Assembly: GCF_014646215.1 (NCBI RefSeq)
Contig: NZ_BMNA01000019.1
Coordinates: 1-52,873 of the forward strand
Length of the DNA: 52,873 bases
Direction: 5' to 3'
Source of the DNA: Nakamurella endophytica
GTDB lineage: Bacteria > Actinomycetota > Actinomycetes > Mycobacteriales > Nakamurellaceae
Shown in pieces: positions 28,364 through 36,565 of this stretch. The notes under the pieces were generated by a model that did not search any database, was not told the origin of the DNA, and saw nothing but the letters and a program-made list of their open reading frames with translations. Made by a program: the position numbers and the translations under genes. Numbering within the stretch: position 1 is the first letter of the stretch; each line of letters starts with the position of its first letter.

Positions 28364-29245
28364 TCAGCGGTCGCGCAGCCGCACCCGGCGCGCCGTGGTG
28401 AACCGCGGCCGCCCGGACAGGTCCCGGTGGTCTTCGACGTCGGCGAGCACCCGGCGGGAGCGCAGCAGCGCGGGCACCGACTCGCCCTGGGTGTCGTCGT
28501 GCTCGACGGCGAGGACGCCGCCGGGCCGCAGCAGGGCCGCGGCCACCGACAGCAGCGGCCGGATGACGTCCAGGCCGTCCGGGCCGGCGAAGACCGCCTC
28601 GGCGGGGTCGTGGACGCCGACCTCCGGCTCCACCGCCGTGCCCTCCGGCACGTACGGCGGGTTGGCGGTGACCAGGTCGACCTGGCCCTCCAGGTCCACC
28701 AGCAGCCGCGGGTCGGCGATGTCGCCGCCGCGCAGGTCGACCGGGCTGCCGCCGGCCGCCCGGTGCCGCTCGACGTTGCGCCGGGCCCAGGACAGCGCGT
28801 GCGGGCTCCGTTCCACCGCGTGCACCCGGGCGTCCGGCCGGGCCGCCGCGACGGCGAGGGCGATCGCCCCGCTGCCGGTGCACAGGTCGACGACGACCGG
28901 CGTCGTGACGCCCCGCACCGCCGCGACCGCCCACTCCACCAGCGATTCGGTCTCCGGGCGCGGCACGAACACCCCGGGACCGACCTCGACCTCGACCGGG
29001 CCCAGCACCGCCACGCCGGTCAGGTGCTGCAGCGGCACCCGCCGCTCCCGACCGGCGACCAGCTCCCGGTACCGGGTGACCCAGCCGTCGTCGACCAGCG
29101 GCACCAGGCCGAGCCGCGTGCGCGGGACGCCGAGCAGGTGGGCGGCGAGCAGCTCGGCGTCGACCTGCGGGCTGCCCACGCCGGCGGCGGCCAGCGCCGC
29201 GGTGGCCGTCAGGATCTCGACGCGCAACGAGCTGCGGGTGGTCAC
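28364..29245 (-). CDS. prmC: Release-factor glutamine methyltransferase PrmC
   Basis: 293 aa. N5-methylates the glutamine of the GGQ motif in release factors, using SAM. Seen: N-terminal helical domain, [17 protein letters not shown]-binding [12 protein letters not shown] (residues 120-131) and the catalytic NPPYVPEG (195-198), followed by [21 protein letters not shown] in part. The GTG start at 29245 overlaps the prfA stop as GTGA, coupling it to its own substrate gene. Confidence 0.95.
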   Translation of the reverse strand: MTTRSSLRVEILTATAALAAAGVGSPQVDAELLAAHLLGVPRTRLGLVPLVDDGWVTRYRELVAGRERRVPLQHLTGVAVLGPVEVEVGPGVFVPRPETESLVEWAVAAVRGVTTPVVVDLCTGSGAIALAVAAARPDARVHAVERSPHALSWARRNVERHRAAGGSPVDLRGGDIADPRLLVDLEGQVDLVTANPPYVPEGTAVEPEVGVHDPAEAVFAGPDGLDVIRPLLSVAAALLRPGGVLAVEHDDTQGESVPALLRSRRVLADVEDHRDLSGRPRFTTARRVRLRDR

Positions 29246-30333
29246 CGGGTCGCCCCGGCGAGCCGCTCGTTCCGCTCGGCCTCGGTCAGCGCGTCGAGCA
29301 CGCCGTCCAGGTCCCCGGCGAGCACGGAGTCCAGGTTGTGCGCCTTGTAGCCGACGCGGTGGTCGGCGATCCGGTTCTCCGGGTAGTTGTAGGTGCGCAC
29401 GCGCTCGGACCGGTCGACCGTGCGGACCTGCGACCGGCGGGCGTCGGCGGCCGCGGCGTCCGCCGCGTCCCGGGCCGCGGCCAGCAGCCGCGCCCGCAGG
29501 ATCCGCAGCGCCTGCTCCTTGTTCTGCAGCTGCGACTTCTCGTTCTGGCAGGACACCACGATGCCGGTCGGCAGGTGCGTGATCCGCACCGCCGAGTCGG
29601 TGGTGTTGACCGACTGCCCGCCGGGGCCGGACGACCGGAAGACGTCGATGCGGAGGTCGTTCGGGTCGATCGTGACGTCGACGTCGCCCTCGGCCTCCGG
29701 TGCGACGAACACGCCGACGGCGGAGGTGTGGATCCGCCCCTGCGACTCGGTCACCGGGACGCGCTGCACGCGGTGGACGCCGCCCTCGAACTTCAGCCGG
29801 GCCCAGACGCCGTCCGCCGGGGCCGGCGAGCCGGGCGCCTTGACCGCGACCGTGACGTCCTTGTAGCCGCCCAGGTCCGACGGCTGCGCGGAGAGCACCT
29901 CGGTCTTCCACCCGCGGCGCTCGGCGTAGCGCAGGTACATGCGCAGCAGGTCGCCGGCGAACAGGGCCGACTCCTCGCCGCCCTCCCCCGCCTTGACCTC
30001 GACGAGGACGTCCTTCGCGTCGTCCGGGTCGCGGGGGGCCAGCAGCTCTGCCAGCGCGCCGGAGAGCCGGTCCACCTCGCCCTCCAGCGCCGGTACCTCG
30101 TCGGCGAAGTCCGGGTCCTCGGCGGCCAGTTCCCGGGCGGTCGCCAGATCGGCGCGAGCGGTCTCGAGTGCCTGCGCCGTGCCCACGACGGGGGTCAGCG
30201 CGGCGTAGCGCCGGCCGAGCCGGCGGGCCGTGGCCTGGTCGGCGTGCACGCCGGGATCGGCCAGCGCCTGCTGGAGTTCGGCGTACTCGTCACGGAGCTG
30301 CCCGAGCGAGGCCGGGACGGGTGACTGGGTCAT
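29242..30333 (-). CDS. prfA: Peptide chain release factor 1
   Basis: 363 aa. Recognises UAA and UAG stop codons and triggers peptide release. Seen: the codon-recognition tripeptide PVT at residues 193-195 (PxT in RF1), and the peptidyl-transferase GGQ at 238-240 in [10 protein letters not shown]; the glutamine is the PrmC target. Then [20 protein letters not shown], the usual RF1 end. ATG start with GAGG six nt upstream. It follows rpmE, with a strong hairpin in between. Confidence 0.97.
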   Translation of the reverse strand: MTQSPVPASLGQLRDEYAELQQALADPGVHADQATARRLGRRYAALTPVVGTAQALETARADLATARELAAEDPDFADEVPALEGEVDRLSGALAELLAPRDPDDAKDVLVEVKAGEGGEESALFAGDLLRMYLRYAERRGWKTEVLSAQPSDLGGYKDVTVAVKAPGSPAPADGVWARLKFEGGVHRVQRVPVTESQGRIHTSAVGVFVAPEAEGDVDVTIDPNDLRIDVFRSSGPGGQSVNTTDSAVRITHLPTGIVVSCQNEKSQLQNKEQALRILRARLLAAARDAADAAAADARRSQVRTVDRSERVRTYNYPENRIADHRVGYKAHNLDSVLAGDLDGVLDALTEAERNERLAGATR

Positions 30334-30453
30334 GGGACACCTCGTGGACGGCCGGGTCGCCGCACGACGGGGCGGCCCGGCAGGGGACGGGCCGGCGGTG
30401 CCGCACGCCGCCGGATCCCTCGGCGGCGGGGCCGCACGACCCCGGACATGCGA

Positions 30454-30491
30454 ACGGCGCCCGCCCGGCCACAGGGCCGGACGGGCGCCGT
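30454..30491 (-). terminator. Hairpin after rpmE
   Basis: 17-bp stem with one mismatch (ACGGCGCCCGCCCGGCC on the left arm) and an ACAG loop, 7 nt beyond the rpmE stop. It is the strongest hairpin in the window, and there is no T-tract, as in many actinobacterial terminators. It may end rho-rpmE transcripts or insulate prfA. Confidence 0.7.
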
Positions 30492-30498
30492 CGGGGGG

Positions 30499-30711
30499 CT
30501 AGCGGGAGCGCTTGCCGTACCGGGCCTCGAAGCGGGCGACCCGACCGCCGGTGTCCAGGATCTTCTGCTTGCCCGTGTAGAACGGGTGGCAGTTGGAGCA
30601 GACCTCGACGGTGATCTTGCCGGAGGCCTTGGTGCTGTGCGTGGTGAAGGTGTTCCCGCAACCGCACGACACCTCGGTCGTGACGTACTCGGGGTGGATG
30701 CCGGTCTTCAT
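30499..30711 (-). CDS. rpmE: 50S ribosomal protein L31, zinc-binding form
   Basis: 70 aa. Ribosomal protein bridging the subunits. Seen: [20 protein letters not shown] and [13 protein letters not shown]; the cysteines (SCGCG, CSNC) form the zinc site, so this is the C+ form that serves as a zinc store, in contrast to zinc-free paralogues induced by Zur. ATG start with AGAGG 7 nt upstream. It lies between rho-PPOX and prfA, the widely conserved rho-rpmE-prfA neighbourhood. Confidence 0.97.
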   Translation of the reverse strand: MKTGIHPEYVTTEVSCGCGNTFTTHSTKASGKITVEVCSNCHPFYTGKQKILDTGGRVARFEARYGKRSR

Positions 30712-30890
30712 GACGTGTCCTCTTCTGTTGCTGTGGCCGCCGGGTCGCCGCTGGTCGTGGACCGGTGCGACGGGAACCGGAGCCTGGGGTCCGACCGTTC
30801 AGTGTGCCAGATGGGCGCACCGACCTGGACAACACCGGCGCGAGGCGTGGGATTCCCCGTCGCCACTCCGCCCGGGGCAGCGGTCGCCCG

Positions 30891-31340
30891 TCAGTCCCGG
30901 GGATCCGGGCCGGCTGCCGGCCGCTCCCCCGCGGCGCCCGACGACGGTTCCAGCACCAGGGCGAGGCCGCCCGGCTCCCGCTCCGGACGGCCGAGGAGCG
31001 CCGCGATCCGGTTCGGCAGCTGCGTCATCCGGGCCGTCCAGCCGTACTTGCGGTACAGCCCCGGCATCACCCGCCCGGACGTCTCCGCACCCGGGAGCAC
31101 CCGCCCGGTGGCGGCCACCGGACGGCCCAGCGGCCGGCCGCGCCGGGTGCACGGGGCGAGCAGCGCCCGCGGATCCCGGCGCAGCCGCTTGACCTTGCCC
31201 GCCTGCGGGTTGGTCCAGACCAGCAGCTCGTCCCCGTCCCGTACCAACCAGACCGGCGTCGGCACCGGCGTGCCGTCCCGACGGAAGGTCGTCAGCTCGA
31301 CGTAGGGCGTCCGGCCGAGCAGGTCCAGCGGCGTCTGCAC
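30891..31340 (-). CDS. PPOX-class F420/flavin-dependent oxidoreductase (TIGR03666-like)
   Basis: 149 aa, GTG start. Seen: split-barrel fold with PYVELTTFRRDGTPVPTPVW, the LVWTNPQAGKVKRLRRDP strand-turn and TRRGRPLGRPVAATGR, then a C-terminal helix MPGLYRKYGWTARMTQL in part. This pattern is that of small actinobacterial PPOX/FDOR proteins (Rv2061c type). Whether it binds F420 or FMN cannot be read directly; the substrate is unknown. TACGGT 6 nt before the GTG suggests a leaderless mRNA, so it is transcribed apart from rho. It interrupts the usual rho-rpmE adjacency. Confidence 0.75.
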   Translation of the reverse strand: MQTPLDLLGRTPYVELTTFRRDGTPVPTPVWLVRDGDELLVWTNPQAGKVKRLRRDPRALLAPCTRRGRPLGRPVAATGRVLPGAETSGRVMPGLYRKYGWTARMTQLPNRIAALLGRPEREPGGLALVLEPSSGAAGERPAAGPDPRD

Positions 31341-31346
31341 CGGGTC

Positions 31347-31352
31347 ACCGTA
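31347..31352 (-). promoter_or_regulatory. -10 box of the PPOX gene, leaderless
   Basis: TACGGT on the minus strand, 6 nt before the GTG at 31340. Confidence 0.5.
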
Positions 31353-31424
31353 CGCAGGTCCGGCCGGATCGGCTCGCCGTGCCGGCCGGCAGCGCCGCGT
31401 CCTGCCGGTGCCGTCCGGGACGGC

Positions 31425-31452
31425 GGCCGGCCGGGTCCGGGCCCGGCCGGCC
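31425..31452 (-). terminator. Hairpin after rho
   Basis: Perfect 11-bp stem, GGCCGGCCGGG / CCCGGCCGGCC, 6-nt loop, 7 nt beyond the rho stop, no T-tract. Confidence 0.6.
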
Positions 31453-31459
31453 GGGTGCG

Positions 31460-33649
31460 TCAGTCCCGGTCGCCGCCCGGCGTCGTCTTCGCCACCTGCA
31501 TCAGGAACTCGACGTTGTTGCGGGTCTTGCGCAGCCGGTCCAGGACCAGCTCGAGGGCCTGCTGCGAGTCCAGCGCGGCCAGCACCCGCCGGAGCTTGAC
31601 CACGATGGCCAGCTCGTCGGGCGAGAGCAGCAGGTCCTCCTTGCGGGTCGACGACTGGTCCACGTCGATGGCCGGGAAGATCCGCTTGTCGGCGAGCTTG
31701 CGGTCCAGCTTGAGCTCGGCGTTGCCGGTCCCCTTGAACTCCTCGAAGATCACCGTGTCGCCCGCGGAGCCGGTCTCCACCAGTGCCGACGCGAAGATCG
31801 TCAGCGAGCCGCCGTTCTCGATGTTGCGGGCGGCACCGAGGAACCGCTTGGGCGGGAAGAGCGCCGTCGAGTCGACGCCGCCGGACAGGATCCGGCCGGA
31901 CGCCGGGGCGGCGAGGTTGTACGCGCGGCCAAGCCGGGTGATCGAGTCCAGCAGGACGACGACGTCCTTGCCCATCTCGACCAGGCGCTTGGCGCGCTCG
32001 ATCGACAGCTCCGCGACCATCGTGTGGTCGGCCGGCGGCCGGTCGAACGTCGAGGCGATGACCTCGCCGCGCACCGACCGCTGCATGTCGGTGACCTCTT
32101 CCGGACGCTCGTCGACCAGGACGACCATCAGGTGGCACTCGGGGTTGTTGGTGGTGATCGCGTTGGCGATGGCCTGCATCACCATGGTCTTGCCCGCCTT
32201 GGGCGGCGACACGATCAACGCCCGCTGGCCCTTGCCCACGGGCATCACCAGGTCGATCACCCGGGTGGTGAGCAGGTGCGACTCGGTCTCCAGCCGCAGC
32301 CGCTCGTTCGGGTACAGCGGCGTCAGCTTGGTGAACTCCGGCCGGTGCCGCAGCGTCTCGGGATCCACGCCGTTGATGCTGTCCAGCCGCACCAGCGCGT
32401 TGAACTTCTGCCGCTGCGCCTCGCCCTCGCGCGGCGCCCGCACGGCACCGGTGACGGCGTCACCACGCCGCAGCCCGTACTTGCGGACCTGCGACAGCGA
32501 GACGTAGACGTCGTTCGACCCGGACAGGTAGCCGGACGTGCGGACGAAGGCGTACGAGTCCAGCACGTCGACGATGCCGGCGACCGGCACCAGCACGTCG
32601 TCCTCGCGCACCTCGGTGTCCGGGGTGTCGGTGAACCGCTCGCGACCCCGCCGGTTGCGCTCGCGGAACCGGCGGCCGCGACGCCCACCGGGACCGTCGT
32701 CGTCCAGGTCATTGCGGTCCTGCCGGTCCTGCTGCCGGTCCTGACCCTGCCGGTCCTGCCGGTCCTGGCGGTCCCGGCGGTTCTGGCCCTGCTGCGGCTG
32801 CCCGTTCTGGCCCTGGCCGTCCCGGCGCGACTCCCGATCGGCCTCGGCCGGGGCCGCGGTGTCGGCGGTGGCGCCGTCCGTGCCGGCGGTCACCGTGCCG
32901 GCGGTCGCCGCGCCGTTGGTCTGCTCACCGCGGTCGGCACGGTCGGCACGGTCGGCACGGTCCCGCCGGTTGCGACGGTTCCGGCGACTGCGGCCGCCCT
33001 CCTCACCGTCCTGCCGGCCGTCGCGGTCCTGGGCGGACCGCCCGTCGACATCGGCGCGGCCGTCCTGCTCGCCGCGGTCCCGGCGGTCGTCGGTCGGCGG
33101 GGCGCCGTCGAGCCCGGCGGCACCGGTGGGCGCCGCATCGCCGCCGGTCGTGGCGGTGCCCGTGGTCCCCGCCGTCCCGGCGGCAGCGCCGTCGGTGCCT
33201 GCGGGACGGGACGGCGCGGCGTCGGCGGCGCGGTGGTCGTCGGCGCGGTGGTCGGCGGCGCGGTGGTCGTCGGCGGACCCGGCCGGACGGCCTTCGGTCG
33301 CGGAGTCGCGGCCGCTCGCGGCACGCCGGGCCGGTCGTTCCGCGGCGTCGGCGGGACGCTCACCGTCTCCGGCACGCTCACCGGCCGGGGCCGGTGCGGC
33401 GACGGCCTGCTCGGTGGCGGCCGCGGGGGTGTGGTGCGTGCCGTTGGTCGCCGCCGCGGCGCCCGACGACCCGTTCTGGCGCGCGGTGATGGCGGCCACC
33501 AGGTCGCCCTTGCGCAGCCCGGAGGCGCCCTTGATGCCCAACTGGGCGGCGAGCGCCTTCAGCTCCGGGAGCACCATGCCGGCCAGGCCGTCGCCGCGGC
33601 GACGGGTGGCGGTCAGGGTCGCTCCGGGCTGCTCCGTGGTGTTGCTCAC
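31460..33649 (-). CDS. rho: Transcription termination factor Rho, actinobacterial form with long insert
   Basis: 729 aa. RNA-dependent ATPase that ends transcription. Seen: Rho N-domain (MVLPELKALAAQLGIKG, GLRKGDLVAAI) at about residues 25-55; an insert to about 340 made of Ala/Thr/Asp and then Arg/Asn/Asp/Gln/Gly-rich low-complexity sequence; RNA-binding VPVAGIVDVLDSYAFVRTSGY; Walker A SPPKAGKTMVMQ; Walker B LVDERPEEVTDM; and the Q/R-loop region. Longer than the M. tuberculosis protein (602 aa); such inserts bind RNA in other actinobacteria. The start at GTG 33649 is supported by GAGG six nt upstream and family alignment; the open frame continues 38 codons upstream. Confidence 0.95.
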   Translation of the reverse strand: MSNTTEQPGATLTATRRRGDGLAGMVLPELKALAAQLGIKGASGLRKGDLVAAITARQNGSSGAAAATNGTHHTPAAATEQAVAAPAPAGERAGDGERPADAAERPARRAASGRDSATEGRPAGSADDHRAADHRADDHRAADAAPSRPAGTDGAAAGTAGTTGTATTGGDAAPTGAAGLDGAPPTDDRRDRGEQDGRADVDGRSAQDRDGRQDGEEGGRSRRNRRNRRDRADRADRADRGEQTNGAATAGTVTAGTDGATADTAAPAEADRESRRDGQGQNGQPQQGQNRRDRQDRQDRQGQDRQQDRQDRNDLDDDGPGGRRGRRFRERNRRGRERFTDTPDTEVREDDVLVPVAGIVDVLDSYAFVRTSGYLSGSNDVYVSLSQVRKYGLRRGDAVTGAVRAPREGEAQRQKFNALVRLDSINGVDPETLRHRPEFTKLTPLYPNERLRLETESHLLTTRVIDLVMPVGKGQRALIVSPPKAGKTMVMQAIANAITTNNPECHLMVVLVDERPEEVTDMQRSVRGEVIASTFDRPPADHTMVAELSIERAKRLVEMGKDVVVLLDSITRLGRAYNLAAPASGRILSGGVDSTALFPPKRFLGAARNIENGGSLTIFASALVETGSAGDTVIFEEFKGTGNAELKLDRKLADKRIFPAIDVDQSSTRKEDLLLSPDELAIVVKLRRVLAALDSQQALELVLDRLRKTRNNVEFLMQVAKTTPGGDRD
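32932..32958 (-). repeat. Three identical 9-bp tandem repeats in rho
   Basis: On the plus strand GGTCGGCAC three times without a change; read in rho as Arg-Ala-Asp triplets (RADRADRAD). Confidence 0.85.
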
Positions 33650-33748
33650 GAAGTTCCTCTCCTGTCCGACCGGCAGAGGGCCGGTCGGTGTGCGAAGTGC
33701 CGCGAGCTCCAGAGGTCGCGGCCCGCTCGACCGCGCCCGGATGAGCGC

Positions 33749-33764
33749 GGTGATCTCGATCACC
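33749..33764. promoter_or_regulatory. Inverted repeat within the rho leader
   Basis: GGTGATC-TC-GATCACC, 7-bp arms with 2 bp between. The arms are identical to those of the palindrome at the rho transcription start. Confidence 0.45.
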
Positions 33765-33909
33765 GGAGCGGGTGTCGGCGCGTTCGACGGTCAGTCGAGG
33801 AGGCACCGTGGACGGAGTCCGGTACGCCGCAGAGAGACCTGTGGTCCATCAAGGCGGCTGGAACGGGGGCGGGGGATTCCCCGGGACTCCGGCGGCTGCT
33901 CTCCCACCG

Positions 33910-33937
33910 GGTGATCGATCACCAGCGTAGACGCTGG
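33910..33937. promoter_or_regulatory. Two abutting palindromes over the rho -10 region
   Basis: GGTGATCGATCACC (33910-33923, perfect) shares its last two bases with CCAGCGT-AG-ACGCTGG (33922-33937, perfect 7-bp arms). They cover the -10 box and predicted start of rho. Confidence 0.55.
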
Positions 33938-33953
33938 TCTCGACCGTCGGCAA
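33924..33953 (-). promoter_or_regulatory. Candidate rho promoter
   Basis: Minus strand: TTGCCG (33953-33948), 18-bp spacer, TACGCT (33929-33924). The start would fall near 33916, giving a leader of about 260 nt. This is the only promoter in the window with a recognisable -35. Confidence 0.5.
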
Positions 33954-34149
33954 CAACGTGACCCGTGTCGGTGTTCCCGGCGCGTCGCGCACACCCGCAC
34001 CGGGCGTCTCGTGGTCGCAGCGGATCCGCACCGCCGGCCGGCGGCCACCCGGACGGGCGGTGGTGCCTCCCATGGGTCACGGCCGCGGGCGGGGAGACTG
34101 TCGGCCTGGCGACGAGTCGGTCCGGCCGGGGCCGGGCGGGCGGTGGGCG

Positions 34150-35592
34150 ATGACGGCGGACAGCTCGCGCCGCCGCTACCTGGTGCTCGCCGTCTGCTGC
34201 CTCGGGCTGCTGGTCGTCGGGATGGACGGCACCATCGTCAACGTCGCCCTGCCCACCATCCGCCAGGAGTTCGGGGCGTCGGTGTCCGACCTGCAGTGGA
34301 TCGTCGACGCCTACACCGTCACCCTGGGCAGCCTGCTCGTGCTGGCCGGGTCGACGGCCGACCGGTTCGGCCGGCGCCGGGTGTTCCAGGTCGGCCTGTC
34401 GGTGTTCTCGGTCGGGTCGCTGCTCTGCAGCGTGGCACCGACCGTCCCGACGCTGATCGCCTTCCGCATGCTGCAGGCGATCGGTGGCAGCATGCTCAAC
34501 CCGGTCGCCATCTCCATCGTCACCGCGGTCTTCACGGACCCGCGCGAGCGGGCCAGGGCCATCGGGATCTGGGGCGGGGTCTTCGGGCTCAGTGCGGGGC
34601 TCGGGCCGCTGGTGGGCGGGCTGCTGACGCAGCAGGTCGGCTGGCGGGCGATCTTCTGGATCAACGTGCCGATCTGCGTGGTGGCCGTCCTGCTGACCCG
34701 CCGGGTCGTGCCGGAGTCCCGGGCCGCCGCGGCCCGCCGCCCGGACCCGGTGGGCCAACTGCTGGTCGTCGCCGTGCTGGCGCTGGTCGTCGGCACCATC
34801 ATCGAATCCCCCTGGTTCGGCCGGACGTCGTGGCAGGTGCCCGTGGCGTGCGTCGTGGTGCTGCTGCTGGCCACCGCACTGGTGCGCTACGAGCGGCGGC
34901 GCCGCGACCCGCTGATCGACCTGCGATTCTTCCGCAGCGCCCCGTTCGGAGCTGCGACGGTCCTCGCGGTCACGTCCTTCGCCTCGTTCAGCGGGCTGCT
35001 CTTCTACGCCACGCTGTACCTGCAGGACGTGCGCCGGCTGTCGCCGCTGCACGCCGGCCTGACCACGGCGCCGATGGCGCTGGCGATCCTGGTGCTCGCA
35101 CCGCTGTCGGGCCGGCTGGTGGCGACCAGGGGCCCCCGGCCGTCGCTGGTCGCCGCGCCCGTATGCATGGCCGCCGGCGCCGCCGGGCTGATCGGGCTGA
35201 CCGCGGGCACGGCGCCGGGCTGGGTGGTGGGCTGCTTCGTGGTCTTCGCGGTCGGGTTCGGGCTGGTGAACGCGCCGATCACGAACACAGCGGTGTCCGG
35301 CATGCCGGTCGACCAGGCCGGTGTCGCCGCCGCCGTCGCCTCGACCAGCCGGCAGGTGGGCGCGTCGCTGGGCGTCGCGGTGGTCGGCGCCATGGTCAAC
35401 GCCGCGGGCGCCGGCGGACCGCGCGCCGCGGGCATCGTCGACGCGGCACCGCCGGTGTGGTGGACCGTCGTCGGCGCCGGTGTGGTGATGCTGGTCCTGG
35501 GACTGGTCAGCACGTCGCGGTGGGCGGTCGGCACGGCGGCGCGGACCGCCCGGCTGTTCCCCGACGCCGGCCGGGCGACGGCGCCGCGCTGA
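34150..35592 (+). CDS. MFS transporter, DHA2 (14-helix drug efflux) family
   Basis: 480 aa. Proton-driven efflux permease of the EmrB/QacA type in the cytoplasmic membrane. Seen: about 14 hydrophobic segments; helix 1 LAVCCLGLLVVGMDGTIVNVALP in part, with the family Asp; motif A STADRFGRRRVF; motif C GLSAGLGPLVGGLL. ATG 34150 (MTADSSRRRY) is chosen because helix 1 follows directly; a 64-codon upstream extension is GC-noise-like. The substrate is unknown. It sits between rho and thrB, which are adjacent in mycobacteria, and points the opposite way to its neighbours, so it is probably an insertion. Confidence 0.88.
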   Translation: MTADSSRRRYLVLAVCCLGLLVVGMDGTIVNVALPTIRQEFGASVSDLQWIVDAYTVTLGSLLVLAGSTADRFGRRRVFQVGLSVFSVGSLLCSVAPTVPTLIAFRMLQAIGGSMLNPVAISIVTAVFTDPRERARAIGIWGGVFGLSAGLGPLVGGLLTQQVGWRAIFWINVPICVVAVLLTRRVVPESRAAAARRPDPVGQLLVVAVLALVVGTIIESPWFGRTSWQVPVACVVVLLLATALVRYERRRRDPLIDLRFFRSAPFGAATVLAVTSFASFSGLLFYATLYLQDVRRLSPLHAGLTTAPMALAILVLAPLSGRLVATRGPRPSLVAAPVCMAAGAAGLIGLTAGTAPGWVVGCFVVFAVGFGLVNAPITNTAVSGMPVDQAGVAAAVASTSRQVGASLGVAVVGAMVNAAGAGGPRAAGIVDAAPPVWWTVVGAGVVMLVLGLVSTSRWAVGTAARTARLFPDAGRATAPR

Positions 35593-35629
35593 CCCGAGGA
35601 CGGTGGCGTGGCCGCGGACCCCGCCGGGC

Positions 35630-36565
35630 TCAGCCTGCGGTGACGACGCCGCCGAGCGCCGAGATGGGCACGGGATCCACGGTGAACCCGTTGTGCCGCA
35701 ACAGTTCGGATGGGACCGGTCGGTCGGTGAGGACGAGCACGGAGGGACCGGCTCCGGACAGCACCGCCGGCACGCCGGCGTCGCGCAGGGTCAGCAGCAG
35801 CGCCGCCGACGCCGGCATCTCCGGCGCCCGGTAGGCCTGGTGCAGCCGGTCGACGGTGGCCTCGAACAGCAGCGCTGGCTCGGCCGTGAGGGCATGCCAG
35901 AGCAGCGCCGCGGTGGCGGCGTTGGCGGCCGCGTCGGCGTGCGGCACCACGGCGGGCAGCAGGCTCCGGGTGTGGTGCGTCGACGATCCGGTGGACGCGG
36001 TGAACAGCACCGCGCGGACCGCCGGGTGCACCGCGCCGTGCACGGCCCGCGGACGCCCGTCCCGTGCGGTGAACGCCAGGGTCAACCCCCCGGACAGGGC
36101 CGGGGCGACGTTGTCCGGGTGGCCCTCCATCGCGGTGCCCAGCTCCAGCAGCCGCTGGTCGGAGAGCACCGACGGATCCGGCAGCAACGCGCGGCCGAGC
36201 AGCAGTCCGGAGACGATGGCGGCGGCCGACGAGCCCTGCCCGCCGCCGTGCGGGATCCGGTTGACCCCGTGCAGCCGCAAACCCGGCAGCTGGCGACCGG
36301 CCGCGGTCCACGCGGCGGCGACGGCCCGGACCACCAGGTGCCGGCCGTCCAGCGGCAGCTGGCCGGTCCCGACGCCCTCCACGGTGACCTGCACGCCGTC
36401 CTGCAGCGACCCGCGCACCTCGTCCCAGCGGTCCAGGGCCAGGCCGAAGCTGTCGTACCCCGGGCCGAGGTTCGCCGAGGTGGCCGGCACCCGCACGGTG
36501 ACCGTGCCGGCCGCGAGGTCACGGTCCGGTGCGGTCGGGCCGGGGGCACCGTCGGCGCGGCTCAC
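35630..36565 (-). CDS. thrB: Homoserine kinase
   Basis: 311 aa. Phosphorylates homoserine with ATP in threonine synthesis. GHMP-kinase fold: [22 protein letters not shown] at the N-terminus, given here in part, the ATP loop [16 protein letters not shown] (the family usually has GLGSSAAA; here GQGSSAAA), and C-terminal [11 protein letters not shown]. The GTG start overlaps the thrC stop as GTGA. Last gene of the argS-lysA-hom-thrC-thrB run. It converges with the MFS gene, 37 bp apart, without an obvious terminator. Confidence 0.95.
   Translation of the reverse strand: MSRADGAPGPTAPDRDLAAGTVTVRVPATSANLGPGYDSFGLALDRWDEVRGSLQDGVQVTVEGVGTGQLPLDGRHLVVRAVAAAWTAAGRQLPGLRLHGVNRIPHGGGQGSSAAAIVSGLLLGRALLPDPSVLSDQRLLELGTAMEGHPDNVAPALSGGLTLAFTARDGRPRAVHGAVHPAVRAVLFTASTGSSTHHTRSLLPAVVPHADAAANAATAALLWHALTAEPALLFEATVDRLHQAYRAPEMPASAALLLTLRDAGVPAVLSGAGPSVLVLTDRPVPSELLRHNGFTVDPVPISALGGVVTAG

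Larger units (their letters stand above)
33650..34149. other. 500-bp divergent region rho / MFS transporter
   Basis: It holds the rho promoter, three palindromes and a long predicted rho leader (about 33650-33916). The 33958-34149 part has no gene that I recognise; the reading frame upstream of the MFS start there is not similar to transporter sequence. Confidence 0.55.

Noticed and set aside
32700..32960. CRISPR-like repeats in rho
   Set aside because: Short 9-bp units with no spacers, in frame inside a low-complexity protein region.
33650..33763. 38-codon N-terminal extension of Rho
   Set aside because: Not similar to Rho; the GTG at 33649 has a good ribosome site, and the stretch lies in the predicted leader.
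33958..34149. 64-codon N-terminal extension of the MFS transporter
   Set aside because: Pro/Gly/Arg-rich without a helix; the transporter family starts just before helix 1 at ATG 34150.
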